Positions 1 to 9,779 are shown, counted from the first letter of the stretch. The stretch is DNA of 64,000 bases from an uncultured Pseudomonadales bacterium (GCA_943788445.1 CALSQH010000001.1:1-64000), one strand, 5' to 3'. A program made the numbers and translations. Notes: generated by a model from the sequence alone, not told the origin.

Positions 1-79
1 AAAACAACATTGAATCTGAGCGTTGTGTCATTCCGGTGACTTGGATAAACTAGGCGCTTTATTGTGATTCACCCAAAAA

Positions 80-106
80 GCGGTCTCCCATAGGGGAAAC
101 GACCGC
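80..106 (+). promoter_or_regulatory. Inverted repeat/hairpin in the trpB 5' region (GCGGTC-TCCC...GGGGA-GACCGC)
   Basis: GCGGTC (80-85) pairs with GACCGC (101-106), with inner TCCC/GGGGA pairing; lies 18 nt upstream of the trpB ATG; function unknown. Confidence 0.35.
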
Positions 107-124
107 AATCTGTTGAGGTTTTCC

Positions 125-1384
125 ATGGATATTTTTGACTTCTCCGATGGCCGCGAAGGCTACTACGGGGAATACGGCGGCGTTTTTCTGCCTGAAATTC
201 TACATGCAACAATTGAAGAGTTGTTGGTCTGTTTTCGCGAGTGCAAAGCGGATCCAAAATTCTGGCAGGACTATGTTGCATTGATGCAGAGCTATTCTGG
301 CCGACCAACGCCAGTGACGCATCTGGAAAACCTGTCGCGCAAACTGGGTGGTGCGCAGATTTATGTTAAGCGTGAAGATCTTAATCACACCGGTTCGCAC
401 AAGGTAAATAATGTAATGGGCCAGGGCCTTTTATGTCAGCGGCTTGGTAAGCGTAAGGTGATTGCGGAGACTGGTGCTGGTCAGCACGGTTTTGCTACGG
501 CGACCATGGCGGCGCGCTTTGGTTTTGACTGTAAGATTTATATGGGTGCAGTGGATGTGGCACGCCAGCGTCCGAATGTGTTCTGGATGGAAAATCTTGG
601 TGCCGAGGTTGTGGCTGTCCAAGATGGTCAGAAGACGCTTAAGGATGCAATTAATGAAGCGATGCGTGATTGGGTCACCAATATGGCTGATACGCATTAT
701 ATTTTGGGTACTGCCTGTGGACCTCATCCGTTCCCGGAGATGGTTAGCTGGTTCCAATCGATTATCGGCTTTGAGGCGCGCGAGCAGATGCTTGCTCAGA
801 CTGGCAGATTGCCGGATCGTGTTTACGCCTGTGTCGGTGGTGGTTCAAATGCCATGGGCATTTTCCAGGCCTTCTTTGACGATGATAATGTTGAGCTGAT
901 TGGCAGTGAAGCTGGTGGTCAGGGTGTGGGCTCTTATATGCACGCTGCACGTCTGGCTTATGACGACGCTACTGTCGGCGTTGCTCAGGGTTTTAAAACC
1001 TATTTTCTGCAGAACGAGGAAGGCAATATGAATGAGACTCATTCGGTTGCTGCCGGTCTCGACTATATAGGTGTCAATCCGATCTTTGCTCATCTCCACG
1101 ATAAGGGCAAGGTGCGCTTTGAAGCGGCTACCGATATTGAAGTTAAGGAAGCGTTGCGACTGACTATGCGCACTGAGGGTTTGATTCCTGCGCTGGAGAG
1201 TACTCACGCTTTTGTGACGGCGATTAAAGAAGCGCCGACTATGGGCAAAGACGAAATTATATTGATCAACCAATCCGGTCGCGGTGATAAAGATATCTTT
1301 ACCATTGCCGATGCATTGGATGATGCGAAGTGGAAAACATTTATTAATGGCAAAGCGGATCAGTACCGCGCGGAGAATAACTAA
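125..1384 (+). CDS. trpB: Tryptophan synthase beta chain
   Basis: ORF with TrpB motifs (GRPTPVTHLENL, KREDLNHTGSHKVNN, ETGAGQHG, GGGSNAMGIF); ATG at 125 preferred over the upstream TTG; followed directly by trpA. Confidence 0.96.
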   Translation: MDIFDFSDGREGYYGEYGGVFLPEILHATIEELLVCFRECKADPKFWQDYVALMQSYSGRPTPVTHLENLSRKLGGAQIYVKREDLNHTGSHKVNNVMGQGLLCQRLGKRKVIAETGAGQHGFATATMAARFGFDCKIYMGAVDVARQRPNVFWMENLGAEVVAVQDGQKTLKDAINEAMRDWVTNMADTHYILGTACGPHPFPEMVSWFQSIIGFEAREQMLAQTGRLPDRVYACVGGGSNAMGIFQAFFDDDNVELIGSEAGGQGVGSYMHAARLAYDDATVGVAQGFKTYFLQNEEGNMNETHSVAAGLDYIGVNPIFAHLHDKGKVRFEAATDIEVKEALRLTMRTEGLIPALESTHAFVTAIKEAPTMGKDEIILINQSGRGDKDIFTIADALDDAKWKTFINGKADQYRAENN

Positions 1385-2151
1385 TGGCTCTGCAAAGTTT
1401 TCTTGCCGAACGTAAAAAAGATAAAGATCTGTTGGTGATGGCCCATGTGGTCTGTGGTTACCCTTCCTTTGAAGCCAATATGCAAGAGCTGGAGATTATG
1501 GCGGAAGCCGGTGTTGATCTGGTTGAGCTGCAGTTTCCATTTTCTGAACCCAGTGCCGATGGCCCATTGTTTGTAAATGCCAATGAGCAATCTTTAAAAG
1601 CCGGCACTACGGTTGAGGACTGCTTTGAGTTTATGCGGCAGGCCAGTGAACGTTTTCCTTTTCAGCTGTTGATGATGGGTTATTACAACACTGTGTTTAA
1701 GATGGGTGAAGAGACTTTTGTTAAGCGTCTTAAAGCGGCGGGTGGTGTTGGTTATATTCTGCCGGACCTGCCGGTAGAAGAGTCTGCCAACCTGCATCGC
1801 CTGTCGGAAGAGGCGGGTATTGAGCCGATTATTTTGATGACGCCGACTAGCAGTGATAAGCGTCTGGCACAGTTGGGTGCGGTAAGTCGCGGTCTGGTTT
1901 ATGTGGTTGCGCGCAAAGGTGTTACTGGTTCGAAAACCAATATGGGTGATGATGTGCTGGCGCTGATCGAGCGCTGTCGTCAACATACCGACGCGCAGAT
2001 TGGTGTTGGCTTTGGTATTAGTGGCAAGGAAGATATGGACTTTTTGCGTGGTTCTGCAGATATGGCGATTGTCGGTACTGCGGCACTCAAGACTTGGGAA
2101 GAGTCTGGCGCGGATGGCTTGCGCAAGTTCTTTGCTGAGTTGATGGCTTAG
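1384..2151 (+). CDS. trpA: Tryptophan synthase alpha chain
   Basis: TrpA motifs (VDLVELQFPFSEPSADGP, GGVGYILPDLPVEE, GVGFGIS); start overlaps the trpB stop. Confidence 0.96.
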   Translation: MALQSFLAERKKDKDLLVMAHVVCGYPSFEANMQELEIMAEAGVDLVELQFPFSEPSADGPLFVNANEQSLKAGTTVEDCFEFMRQASERFPFQLLMMGYYNTVFKMGEETFVKRLKAAGGVGYILPDLPVEESANLHRLSEEAGIEPIILMTPTSSDKRLAQLGAVSRGLVYVVARKGVTGSKTNMGDDVLALIERCRQHTDAQIGVGFGISGKEDMDFLRGSADMAIVGTAALKTWEESGADGLRKFFAELMA

Positions 2152-2164
2152 ATAGAGCTGGCTT

Positions 2165-2917
2165 TTAACTCTCGGTTGCTACCGAGAAACGCCAGTCGTT
2201 GATCAACTCTGATCTTATCTCTTCAAGGGGTGTGTAAGCACCCCAGTTAATTTTTTTCACACAGACCAGATGCGCGCCAAAGGGTGAGCTGATGGGCCCT
2301 GCCCAGCAGGGTAGTGATTCGCTATCGTTGTCGCTGATAAGCGACAGCAACTTTGCAGTAAATGCCCGCCCGTATTTCTCTTCCAGCTCGGTCGACAATA
2401 TAGCCCCATAGCGATCGAACATATCTCCCTCTGGGGTTGATGATTTTTCCTCTGAATGGTTGAGCGCTAGTTGGGCTTTTTCAAAAACCTGCCCGCCATG
2501 ACGGGCGGTAGTGAAGCCAACCACCCACAACCAGAGTTTTGATGGCTCTCGATAGCTGTCGCGGTTGCTCTGATAAAAATCGTTAAGTTGCTGACTGCTG
2601 GGAAGCTTTTGCGTGGTTACGTTTTTGGTTAAACCCGCCAACTTAGCGTCCATAGCTGACTCATTGACAGTGCTATCTATATCTGTGCCTATACCCGGAG
2701 CATCGACTATGGCTGAACCAAAGAGCTGGTTGTTGATACGGTTTTGTAACGCGCTGTTATCGGGAGTGGTCAACTGATCCATGGCCCAGTCTTTTTCGGT
2801 TTCGGCAGAGCTCCAGGGGCTGTGCCAATAGGTGGTACTGAAAAATAGGCCGAGAATAATCAACATTATGATCAGCAGTAGAAAGAGTAGTTTGGGCGTA
2901 GGTTTTTTTATCGTCAC
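2165..2917 (-). CDS. Membrane-anchored peptidylprolyl isomerase-like (parvulin/SurA-type) protein
   Basis: N-terminal TM segment; C-terminal parvulin-like region (FDRYGAILSTELEEKYGRAFTAKLLSL...WAGPISSPFGAHLVCVKKI). Confidence 0.6.
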   Translation of the reverse strand: MTIKKPTPKLLFLLLIIMLIILGLFFSTTYWHSPWSSAETEKDWAMDQLTTPDNSALQNRINNQLFGSAIVDAPGIGTDIDSTVNESAMDAKLAGLTKNVTTQKLPSSQQLNDFYQSNRDSYREPSKLWLWVVGFTTARHGGQVFEKAQLALNHSEEKSSTPEGDMFDRYGAILSTELEEKYGRAFTAKLLSLISDNDSESLPCWAGPISSPFGAHLVCVKKINWGAYTPLEEIRSELINDWRFSVATES

Positions 2918-2924
2918 GGCAGCT

Positions 2925-4337
2925 TTACTGTTTAAAGATTTTTATCCAATCGCCAGCGCGGGGTTCACCGCTGGGGTAATGACCGTTGATTATACGCAGA
3001 TCATCGATATCTGTGGGGCTAAGATTCAAGGCCTTGCCCAGCCCGTCGAAGGTGGTGGCGTTGGTGGCTTTCACATAGTGAATGGTCTTGGGTTTTTGAC
3101 CTTCAATTTCTCGTCTTGAGATGGGGCGGAAGGTTTTAAGGGATTCGGTAAACAATTTATCGGTGGCGGCAAACTGTTCCTGTTTATCCACTTCACCACT
3201 AAAGACAAAGGCATTGAGTTTGTAATAGATAACCGCAATGCGTTGGTCTGGCTGATTGTCGGTACCGGGCAAAATTCCACTAAAACCTTTGAGTCCAGCG
3301 GGAGAGATTTCGCGACCCTGTTCAAGTTTTGACACTTTGAGAAAGTTGTAGAGGTATTCCTCGGGACTCTGGGTGGTGCGCGCAATCGGGGTTAGCGAGA
3401 GCTTTGCATCTTTGCTCTCGGGTTCGCCCACTGAGCTGTGCTTGGTGGCGTCATTGGTTTGTGTCCAGCCCTCAGGGTAATCAAGGCGTACTCGCAGGGT
3501 CATATCTGAGTAGCGTTCGGGCTTCTTTTCTTTGGCGAGAAAGTTTTCCCCCCAGATTAAACCTTCGGTGAGTTGGCGATACTTTTCTGCGCCATCGCTG
3601 CGGGATTCGCTGGATTGCAGACGTTGAGCTTTACTCACCACGGTACGCAAGCGCGAATCATTGCGCGGGTGGCTGGCGAATATTCCATGATAGGTCTGCT
3701 TGCTGGCGCCCTTAGCTTTGGCGCGATCTTTTTGCAGCATTTCGTAGTCTTTCATTATCGATAACATGCTGATCATTTCACTGGGGGCGTAACCCAGTTT
3801 GGCCATATATTCGGCGCCCGCTTCATCGGCTTCCAGTTCGTTGCGGCGGCCATGCCCACGGATAATGGAGTTGGCATAGGCCATGCCCGCTTCATAAACT
3901 TCGCCGCTACCTGAGAGTACGGCGGCGATGGTCGAGAGAATCTGCGCGCCGGTTGCTTTGCCCTCTTGGCCGGTGACATGCTTTTTGGTGATATGCCCAA
4001 CTTCGTGGGCGAGCACTGAGACTAGCTGTGCTTCATTGCTGACATAGTTGAGCAGGCCGCGGTTGACGTAGACATAGTTGTCGCGGGTGGCGAATGCGTT
4101 TAGGTCGGGTGAGTCGAGCAGTGTGAAGGTAAATTTTTCACCGGCCATCTCTGATTGGGCGATGATTTCGGCGCCGAGTTTTTGGATGTAGCTGTCGAGT
4201 ATTGGGTCGTCGTAGATCGGTGTGGATTGGAGTACTTCGTTATAGATATCTTCGCCGGTGGTTTTGGCGAGCAATTCCAGCGGAATTAACAGGGCGGCCC
4301 AAAGAGCAAGTTGAAGAGGCAACGATAAATATGTCAT
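2925..4337 (-). CDS. M48-family metalloprotease (BepA-like) with C-terminal LysM-like domain
   Basis: HEVGH zinc motif in VLAHEVGHITKKH; signal peptide; C-terminal TIHYVKATNATTFDGLGKALNLSPTDIDDLRIINGHYPSGEPRAGDWIKIF resembles LysM. Confidence 0.85.
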   Translation of the reverse strand: MTYLSLPLQLALWAALLIPLELLAKTTGEDIYNEVLQSTPIYDDPILDSYIQKLGAEIIAQSEMAGEKFTFTLLDSPDLNAFATRDNYVYVNRGLLNYVSNEAQLVSVLAHEVGHITKKHVTGQEGKATGAQILSTIAAVLSGSGEVYEAGMAYANSIIRGHGRRNELEADEAGAEYMAKLGYAPSEMISMLSIMKDYEMLQKDRAKAKGASKQTYHGIFASHPRNDSRLRTVVSKAQRLQSSESRSDGAEKYRQLTEGLIWGENFLAKEKKPERYSDMTLRVRLDYPEGWTQTNDATKHSSVGEPESKDAKLSLTPIARTTQSPEEYLYNFLKVSKLEQGREISPAGLKGFSGILPGTDNQPDQRIAVIYYKLNAFVFSGEVDKQEQFAATDKLFTESLKTFRPISRREIEGQKPKTIHYVKATNATTFDGLGKALNLSPTDIDDLRIINGHYPSGEPRAGDWIKIFKQ

Positions 4338-4346
4338 CTGGCTTTC

Positions 4347-5012
4347 CTATTCCATTTGGTCTTGCACTGTAAAAAACTTTTTTAACTGTTTACCAAGGCT
4401 GCTGCAGGCATCCTTTTTGACCGGTGTTAACAGTGGGATTGGTGCCACAGCACCAATCAGATAGGAGGTTCCGGCAGAGTCTACACGCAGTCGACCTTTT
4501 TCGCTAAAGTCCTTGAGATCCCAGACGATCGCTTCATAAACAGAGCTTTTTTCCCACTGGGCAAAGCCGAAACAGCCACCGCCTCCGGGGCCTATGGCGC
4601 AGCTAATGGAACCGCCTTGGTTGTCGGTTTCGGTGGAGCCATCAAGCCAGACTAAATAGCGAATTTTCTGCATGTCGACTTGGCTTTTAATATCTGGATC
4701 CTGCATAAGGCGGGTGAGTCTTTTCAGCCCCTTGGGTGCGGTGCGCGGCTCAAACCAGGGGTAGATGGAGTCGATAAATTGTTGCTCGGGGACTACACCG
4801 ATATCCGCGCCTTTCATTTTTCCAGAAACGCAGCTGATAAATTCTCGGTCTGTGTCGTAGTGGCCGGCATCGCGGCGCCCGAGTATAACAACGGATTCAT
4901 CGCTGTTGATTTCCATAATGCTGTTGCTTGGACGGTATTCGTCAATGCTGGTGGTGGCGCCACAGCCGGCGAGTAGTCCTGCCATGCTAAACAGGAGGAT
5001 TAATTTTTTCAC
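4347..5012 (-). CDS. Putative lipoprotein of unknown function
   Basis: Signal peptide with lipobox (SMAGLLAGC); no family recognised; start overlaps the stop of the preceding gene. Confidence 0.7.
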   Translation of the reverse strand: MKKLILLFSMAGLLAGCGATTSIDEYRPSNSIMEINSDESVVILGRRDAGHYDTDREFISCVSGKMKGADIGVVPEQQFIDSIYPWFEPRTAPKGLKRLTRLMQDPDIKSQVDMQKIRYLVWLDGSTETDNQGGSISCAIGPGGGGCFGFAQWEKSSVYEAIVWDLKDFSEKGRLRVDSAGTSYLIGAVAPIPLLTPVKKDACSSLGKQLKKFFTVQDQME

Positions 5013-5623
5013 TGTTCATCTCCTCGCCTTCGCTCTCGTATCAGCCAATTGTAGATGCTCGGAATTCGATAAAAATCGAGGAGTAATTTGGCACCGGCAT
5101 CGCGCAGGGCGATAACGGCAGCTTCTTCGATGGCATTGGTTTTTGACAGCATAAAAGAATCCGGTGTCTTGCCGTAAGCGGGCATAAACCAGTTGTCGAT
5201 TTGATCGCCTTTGGAGGTTTGGATATCTAGGCTGTACTTGATCCACACCTCATAGACATTGAGATAGGTGTCGGAGGGTGTTGAGACCTGAACTTCCTGA
5301 ACGGATGGGGTTATCACCAGTGCATTTTCAAAGCTCACCTGGTCTTCGGATGAGATAAATTCGATGTTGTCAAACAGTCCTTTAAAGGCATTGCTGAGCA
5401 GTATGGTTTGGGCGGAGCCGATGTCGATGCTGGTGTTTTTGTTGGGTGTTGCCACATAGGCTTTAAATTCATCGTTAAAAATAATTGAGGCACTGACTGC
5501 TTTGGGTTTTGAGACGACGGTCGGAAATTTTCGCTCGACTTGAACCTGTGCCGAAGAGCTGCAGCCAGTGATGACTAGCAGGGCAAAAAGGGTCGCGATA
5601 AGGCTTATTTTAGTTGTCTGCAT
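5009..5623 (-). CDS. Putative lipoprotein of unknown function
   Basis: Signal peptide with lipobox (LLVITGC); embedded in the cluster. Confidence 0.7.
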   Translation of the reverse strand: MQTTKISLIATLFALLVITGCSSSAQVQVERKFPTVVSKPKAVSASIIFNDEFKAYVATPNKNTSIDIGSAQTILLSNAFKGLFDNIEFISSEDQVSFENALVITPSVQEVQVSTPSDTYLNVYEVWIKYSLDIQTSKGDQIDNWFMPAYGKTPDSFMLSKTNAIEEAAVIALRDAGAKLLLDFYRIPSIYNWLIRERRRGDEQ

Positions 5624-5636
5624 AATTTTGATTCCC

Positions 5637-6626
5637 TTAATTAAGGCTGTTAAGGCCTATAAAGGTTCCCCCATTGTTGTAACTTAATTCTCGCATTAGG
5701 GCGGCGAACTTGATTGCCGAGGCGCTGGGTGAGCCGCCACGGGGAAAATGCACCGGAAATCCTATCGCATGAATGCGTACGAGTCGGTCGGCGCCGCGGT
5801 GGGCTTGGTTAAGTTTATCTACGGCTTTGACTACATTGCGAATCGATCTGCCCTGAAAGTCGTCGCCCAATGTGTAGATGCTGATCTTGCGGTCGGTTTT
5901 ATAAAAAGTTTGAATCGCCGCATTAATCCCTTCAACCGGGCTGGAGTTACTAAACGGTGCCCAGGTGTTCAATGTGCTGATAATGGTTTCGCGCATCGCT
6001 GGGCTGTCTGGTATCCAGCGTCCACGGTAGGCGGAGAACATATATTGGCCCATATCATTGAGCACCTGCAGGCCTTTTACATCGGGGTAAATATCGAGAA
6101 TATTGATCATCTCTTTTTTGACTTTTTCCCAGGCGGCAACCTGCATGCTGCCGGAGGTGTCGATAACAAAAATAATGTAGTCACTGTCGACGGGGATACC
6201 GCCAATCAGTTTGTTTTGCTGTTTAAATTCTGGGCCCAGCAGACGTTCCATCTCTTCGCTGAGTACCTGCATAACCAGTTGTAACTGTTCTTTTTCACGG
6301 GCTTCAGACTGAGATATTTGCACAGACTGTTTTTCAACGCTGGCGAGTTTGGCTTTTAGTCGGGCAACGCGCTCGGTTAGGTCGGAGAGCTGTTCTTTGC
6401 GGGATTTGAGTTGTTCGTTGAGTACAACGGATTCACCGCGCACATCAAACAGCCGTTCTTGATACTCTTTGACGGTGCCGCGGAGTTTATTTTCCGCCGC
6501 TTCAAGGGCGGCGGGATCACCGACCTTGGCGATGACCAGCAGCAATACAATGGCGCCAAAGCCGCAGCTTATGACATCCAGAAAAGAGATGCTGGCTTCT
6601 TGAAATTCCCGGCGTTGGCGTTTCAT
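5637..6626 (-). CDS. TM-coiled-coil-VWA domain protein (paralogue 2)
   Basis: N-terminal TM helix SISFLDVISCGFGAIVLLLVIAKV, coiled coil, VWA MIDAS (VIDTSGSM); overlaps upstream VWA gene by 4 nt. Confidence 0.85.
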   Translation of the reverse strand: MKRQRREFQEASISFLDVISCGFGAIVLLLVIAKVGDPAALEAAENKLRGTVKEYQERLFDVRGESVVLNEQLKSRKEQLSDLTERVARLKAKLASVEKQSVQISQSEAREKEQLQLVMQVLSEEMERLLGPEFKQQNKLIGGIPVDSDYIIFVIDTSGSMQVAAWEKVKKEMINILDIYPDVKGLQVLNDMGQYMFSAYRGRWIPDSPAMRETIISTLNTWAPFSNSSPVEGINAAIQTFYKTDRKISIYTLGDDFQGRSIRNVVKAVDKLNQAHRGADRLVRIHAIGFPVHFPRGGSPSASAIKFAALMRELSYNNGGTFIGLNSLN

Positions 6627-7681
6627 GGCCAGTCTCGCGACGGGGCGATAAAGGCGCCCTGTGTGTTGAGGGCGAGTTGCCAGAACAGCGCGGCGGCTTC
6701 TGGGTCACCTTCCATGGGGAATAAAATAGTATTCACCGGCATTCCGCGGGGCAGTGTTTTGCTGGCGGCGGAAAAAAAGTCTCTGCGTTGACGTCCGCTG
6801 ACCATATATTTTTTCGGTGGGTTGATTCCCTGAGTTGGCAGGCCATCGGTGAGCAGGAACATGTTGTCGGGCTTGTCTTCAAAGTCGTTCACGGCGGCGA
6901 TGGCATTAATCAGGCTGGTGCCAGATCCTGGTGAATAATTGCGCAAGCCCGCGACGGCTTTTTCCAGTGCTAAAGAGTCTGCGGCATCCAGCCACTCTCC
7001 TTCGCTGCCGATAATTGCTGGCTGGACTTCGGTATTAAAGATATACAGTTGAAAGCGACTGCTGGGTGGCAGTTGAGCGAGTAGCCATTCTACGGTGCGC
7101 ATCGTCCAAACCCATTTGGGCGAGAGCTTTTTTTGACTGTCGCTCATATTGCGTCGGCGCACGGCGTTAACCACAGTGTCGGCCAGCATGCTTGCGGAGC
7201 CATCGACGAGGATAATAACCCGTTCACCACCGAGTTTGAGGCCGGTGAGATACTGACGGTTGCCATCACCGAGAAACTCACGCACTTTGTCGCCAAATTC
7301 CACCTCTTCCATCTGGGCGGTTTCTTTTTCCAGTTGTTCTACTTGTCGGCGGAGTTTGGCAATATCATCTTTGGGGTCGGCTTGAATACTTTTTTCCTGC
7401 TCTTGCAGATCGGTAATCACGCGCTCGGAGGCACCCTGTACTGTGACCAATTGCAGTTGCAATTGCTCGAGACTGTTGAGTAGTTCGACTCTTTCTTGCT
7501 CTGCCTGACGTATGTCCTCTTGCAGCAGATTGACTTCAGAGGCGAGTCGCGGGTCTGGTGTTTCAATCTCTGTAGCGTTGTGACGAAGGATTAGAAATAA
7601 CAGCGTTACCGCGCCAAAGCCGCAGGCCATGATGTCGAGAAAGGAAAGGCTAAAGGCAATATTGCGGCGCTTTTTAATCAT
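6623..7681 (-). CDS. TM-coiled-coil-VWA domain protein (paralogue 1)
   Basis: N-terminal TM helix SLSFLDIMACGFGAVTLLFLILRH, coiled coil, VWA MIDAS (LVDGSASM...LLTDGLPTQG). Confidence 0.85.
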   Translation of the reverse strand: MIKKRRNIAFSLSFLDIMACGFGAVTLLFLILRHNATEIETPDPRLASEVNLLQEDIRQAEQERVELLNSLEQLQLQLVTVQGASERVITDLQEQEKSIQADPKDDIAKLRRQVEQLEKETAQMEEVEFGDKVREFLGDGNRQYLTGLKLGGERVIILVDGSASMLADTVVNAVRRRNMSDSQKKLSPKWVWTMRTVEWLLAQLPPSSRFQLYIFNTEVQPAIIGSEGEWLDAADSLALEKAVAGLRNYSPGSGTSLINAIAAVNDFEDKPDNMFLLTDGLPTQGINPPKKYMVSGRQRRDFFSAASKTLPRGMPVNTILFPMEGDPEAAALFWQLALNTQGAFIAPSRDWP

Positions 7682-8981
7682 TGAAGACCTCGATCAACTG
7701 CAGTCGATGGTCGCCGATAAATAATTCTTCGCCGGGCTCAGTGGTGTTTGGCAACTGGATCAGTCTGTCGCTGTCGAGATGGATGACATTCAGCTCGCCT
7801 CGGCATATCGACAGCACTAGGGCCGCATTATTGTCGACTAGTTGCGTCACATTGAGTCGCTTGCCATCGATGGTAATGCTCAGCGGTTCGTTTAACGGCC
7901 AGGCGCGCCCTTGGTAAAACAGATGGGTTGCTGGGGCTGGGGGTGCGATATCCGACTTGCGTCGCCCCGAATTATTCTGGGTCTGTTTTAGTGAGGTAAT
8001 GCGATGCAGATCGCCACTCTGTTGGAGGAGGTATTCGTAGCTGCTCAGGCAGTTGTCAATGCCTTGGGTCTCACTGAGCTCTCTGGCCGAGCATAGCTCT
8101 GGGTTTAGTGTCGAGAGTAATTTGCTGTTGTGGGAGTAGGTGATGTCGTTGGGCGATATTTTTTTAATCAGTCTGGTTAGGCCCTGCAGGCGAGTTTCCA
8201 GCAGGGTCTCTATATCGCGTTTGCGTACCACTAGAGATATGTCTCCTCGCGGTGAGGGCAGGGTGAGGCTGTATTCCGATGCGTTGCCAAAGCGCATTAT
8301 CCAATCCGGTAGCAGGTTATAAATAGCCTGTTCACCCTCTGAGGTATGCAGGGGATCAAAGCGATAATTCTTTATCGAGAGGTCGCGTATATGACCTGCC
8401 AGTGCGTTGTAGATGGCTGCGGCGCCGATATCTGGAATAATTTGATGGGCCTTTATACGCAGGTTTTTATGTTCAAAGCTGATTTGACTAACGACCAGTT
8501 GATGCATATGTAAATCCACATGCAGGGTGTGTTTTTCGGGTTTTTCATGCCCGTGAACATCATCTTCTAACGACAGGCAGTCGGCTAGTGCGGTGTCTAC
8601 AATGGCGACTACAGTGGCTGGAATGGCGCTGATCAGTCCCAGCAACAGGGATAGCTGTTGGTCATCGAATGTGGCTGGAACGCTGAGTATTAGTTGCTCT
8701 GGTGAGCCTGCTTTGGCCGCTAGGTTTTTCAGTTGCGCAAAGGCGATATCGGCATGGTGGCGAGCCCACTGGTGGTCGTTGTCGAGTTTGCTTTGATTGA
8801 GTTGGCGCCAGTATTGTCGATAGATATTTTGCGGTTGCAGCCAGGCCTGTTGACGGGCTTCTAGGCCGGTGATAATGCCCTGGTCACTGTGCAGGGCAAA
8901 TCCGGGCTCGGAAAATAGCTCTCCATCCTGAGTTTTAATCAGAAGTGCTTGGTCGTTAAATTCGAGAACAGCAGTGCTCAT
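7674..8981 (-). CDS. Hsp70/actin-fold-like protein, apparently degenerate nucleotide-binding motifs
   Basis: LILSVPATFDDQQ...ATVVAIVDTALADCLSLE and a phosphate-2-like HVDLHMHQLVVSQIS resemble the Hsp70 fold; the canonical DLGTT phosphate-1 loop is absent. Confidence 0.5.
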   Translation of the reverse strand: MSTAVLEFNDQALLIKTQDGELFSEPGFALHSDQGIITGLEARQQAWLQPQNIYRQYWRQLNQSKLDNDHQWARHHADIAFAQLKNLAAKAGSPEQLILSVPATFDDQQLSLLLGLISAIPATVVAIVDTALADCLSLEDDVHGHEKPEKHTLHVDLHMHQLVVSQISFEHKNLRIKAHQIIPDIGAAAIYNALAGHIRDLSIKNYRFDPLHTSEGEQAIYNLLPDWIMRFGNASEYSLTLPSPRGDISLVVRKRDIETLLETRLQGLTRLIKKISPNDITYSHNSKLLSTLNPELCSARELSETQGIDNCLSSYEYLLQQSGDLHRITSLKQTQNNSGRRKSDIAPPAPATHLFYQGRAWPLNEPLSITIDGKRLNVTQLVDNNAALVLSICRGELNVIHLDSDRLIQLPNTTEPGEELFIGDHRLQLIEVFND

Positions 8982-8984
8982 GGT

Positions 8985-9779
8985 TTATTTCGCTTTTAAA
9001 AATCGCAGCAGATTGTTTTCACAGTAATCGTGAGAATCGAGCACTAAACGCTCTTGAATCAGCTGTAGTTGATGCATGAAAAACATCACGATCATGCTGA
9101 TCAGCAGGGCGATAAACGTCGAGTTAAAGGCCACCCCCAGGCTACTTGTAACACCGGCAATATTTCCTTCCATGGCTTCATGGGCCTGACCCAGTGCGGC
9201 GCCTATGCCGCGCACGGTGCCGATAAAACCGATCGAGGGAATCGCCCAGGTGATATAGCGAACCATTGATAGCTCTGAATCCAGACGGTCGTTTTCATTG
9301 TTACATACGCTACTCACGGCATCGGTTGCGGACTGAACGCTGTCGGTTACCTGAAATCGAGTGAGGGCGGTTTGCAGTGCACGGGGCAATAGGAGGGGGC
9401 GCTGACTTTCTGGCAGTGATTGCAGTGGTCTGGCCAGTTGGCTGGCATCTTCTGGCAATATCCTAGAGCCTTCGGTTATGGCGATTAGCGGTGTTGTAAA
9501 CATTTTCTGTTCGCTGAGGGCGCTGCGGGTTTTGTAACCCATAATGGCGAGGGCCCAAAACATTAGAATAAAACAGGCTTCCTGCTCAAAGTCTTTGATA
9601 ACAACAAAGAATGATCGCGGCACTTCGTAGGCTTCCCCTGCGGCAGCCATTTCGGCGTGATGGCGAATGGTGCTCTCGGCGTTGGGACGCACGACGGTGA
9701 CAAAGATCGCGTGGACCACAATTACTGCCAGTAACAGTGCGATCAGTTGAAAGAACATCTCATTGGTATTACGTTTCAT
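8985..9779 (-). CDS. MotA/TolQ/ExbB proton-channel family protein
   Basis: ITWAIPSIGFIGTVRGIGAALGQA...GVTSSLGVAFNSTFIALLISMIVMFFMHQLQ matches the family signature; multiple TM segments. Confidence 0.88.
   Translation of the reverse strand: MKRNTNEMFFQLIALLLAVIVVHAIFVTVVRPNAESTIRHHAEMAAAGEAYEVPRSFFVVIKDFEQEACFILMFWALAIMGYKTRSALSEQKMFTTPLIAITEGSRILPEDASQLARPLQSLPESQRPLLLPRALQTALTRFQVTDSVQSATDAVSSVCNNENDRLDSELSMVRYITWAIPSIGFIGTVRGIGAALGQAHEAMEGNIAGVTSSLGVAFNSTFIALLISMIVMFFMHQLQLIQERLVLDSHDYCENNLLRFLKAK

Noticed and set aside
1-68. Window start as the 3' end of trpF
   Set aside because: Translating the short stretch in frame with TAG gives no TrpF-like C-terminus; too little sequence to assign.
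462-899. 145-aa plus-strand ORF inside trpB
   Set aside because: Out-of-frame shadow ORF within a strongly conserved gene; no independent start signal or family.
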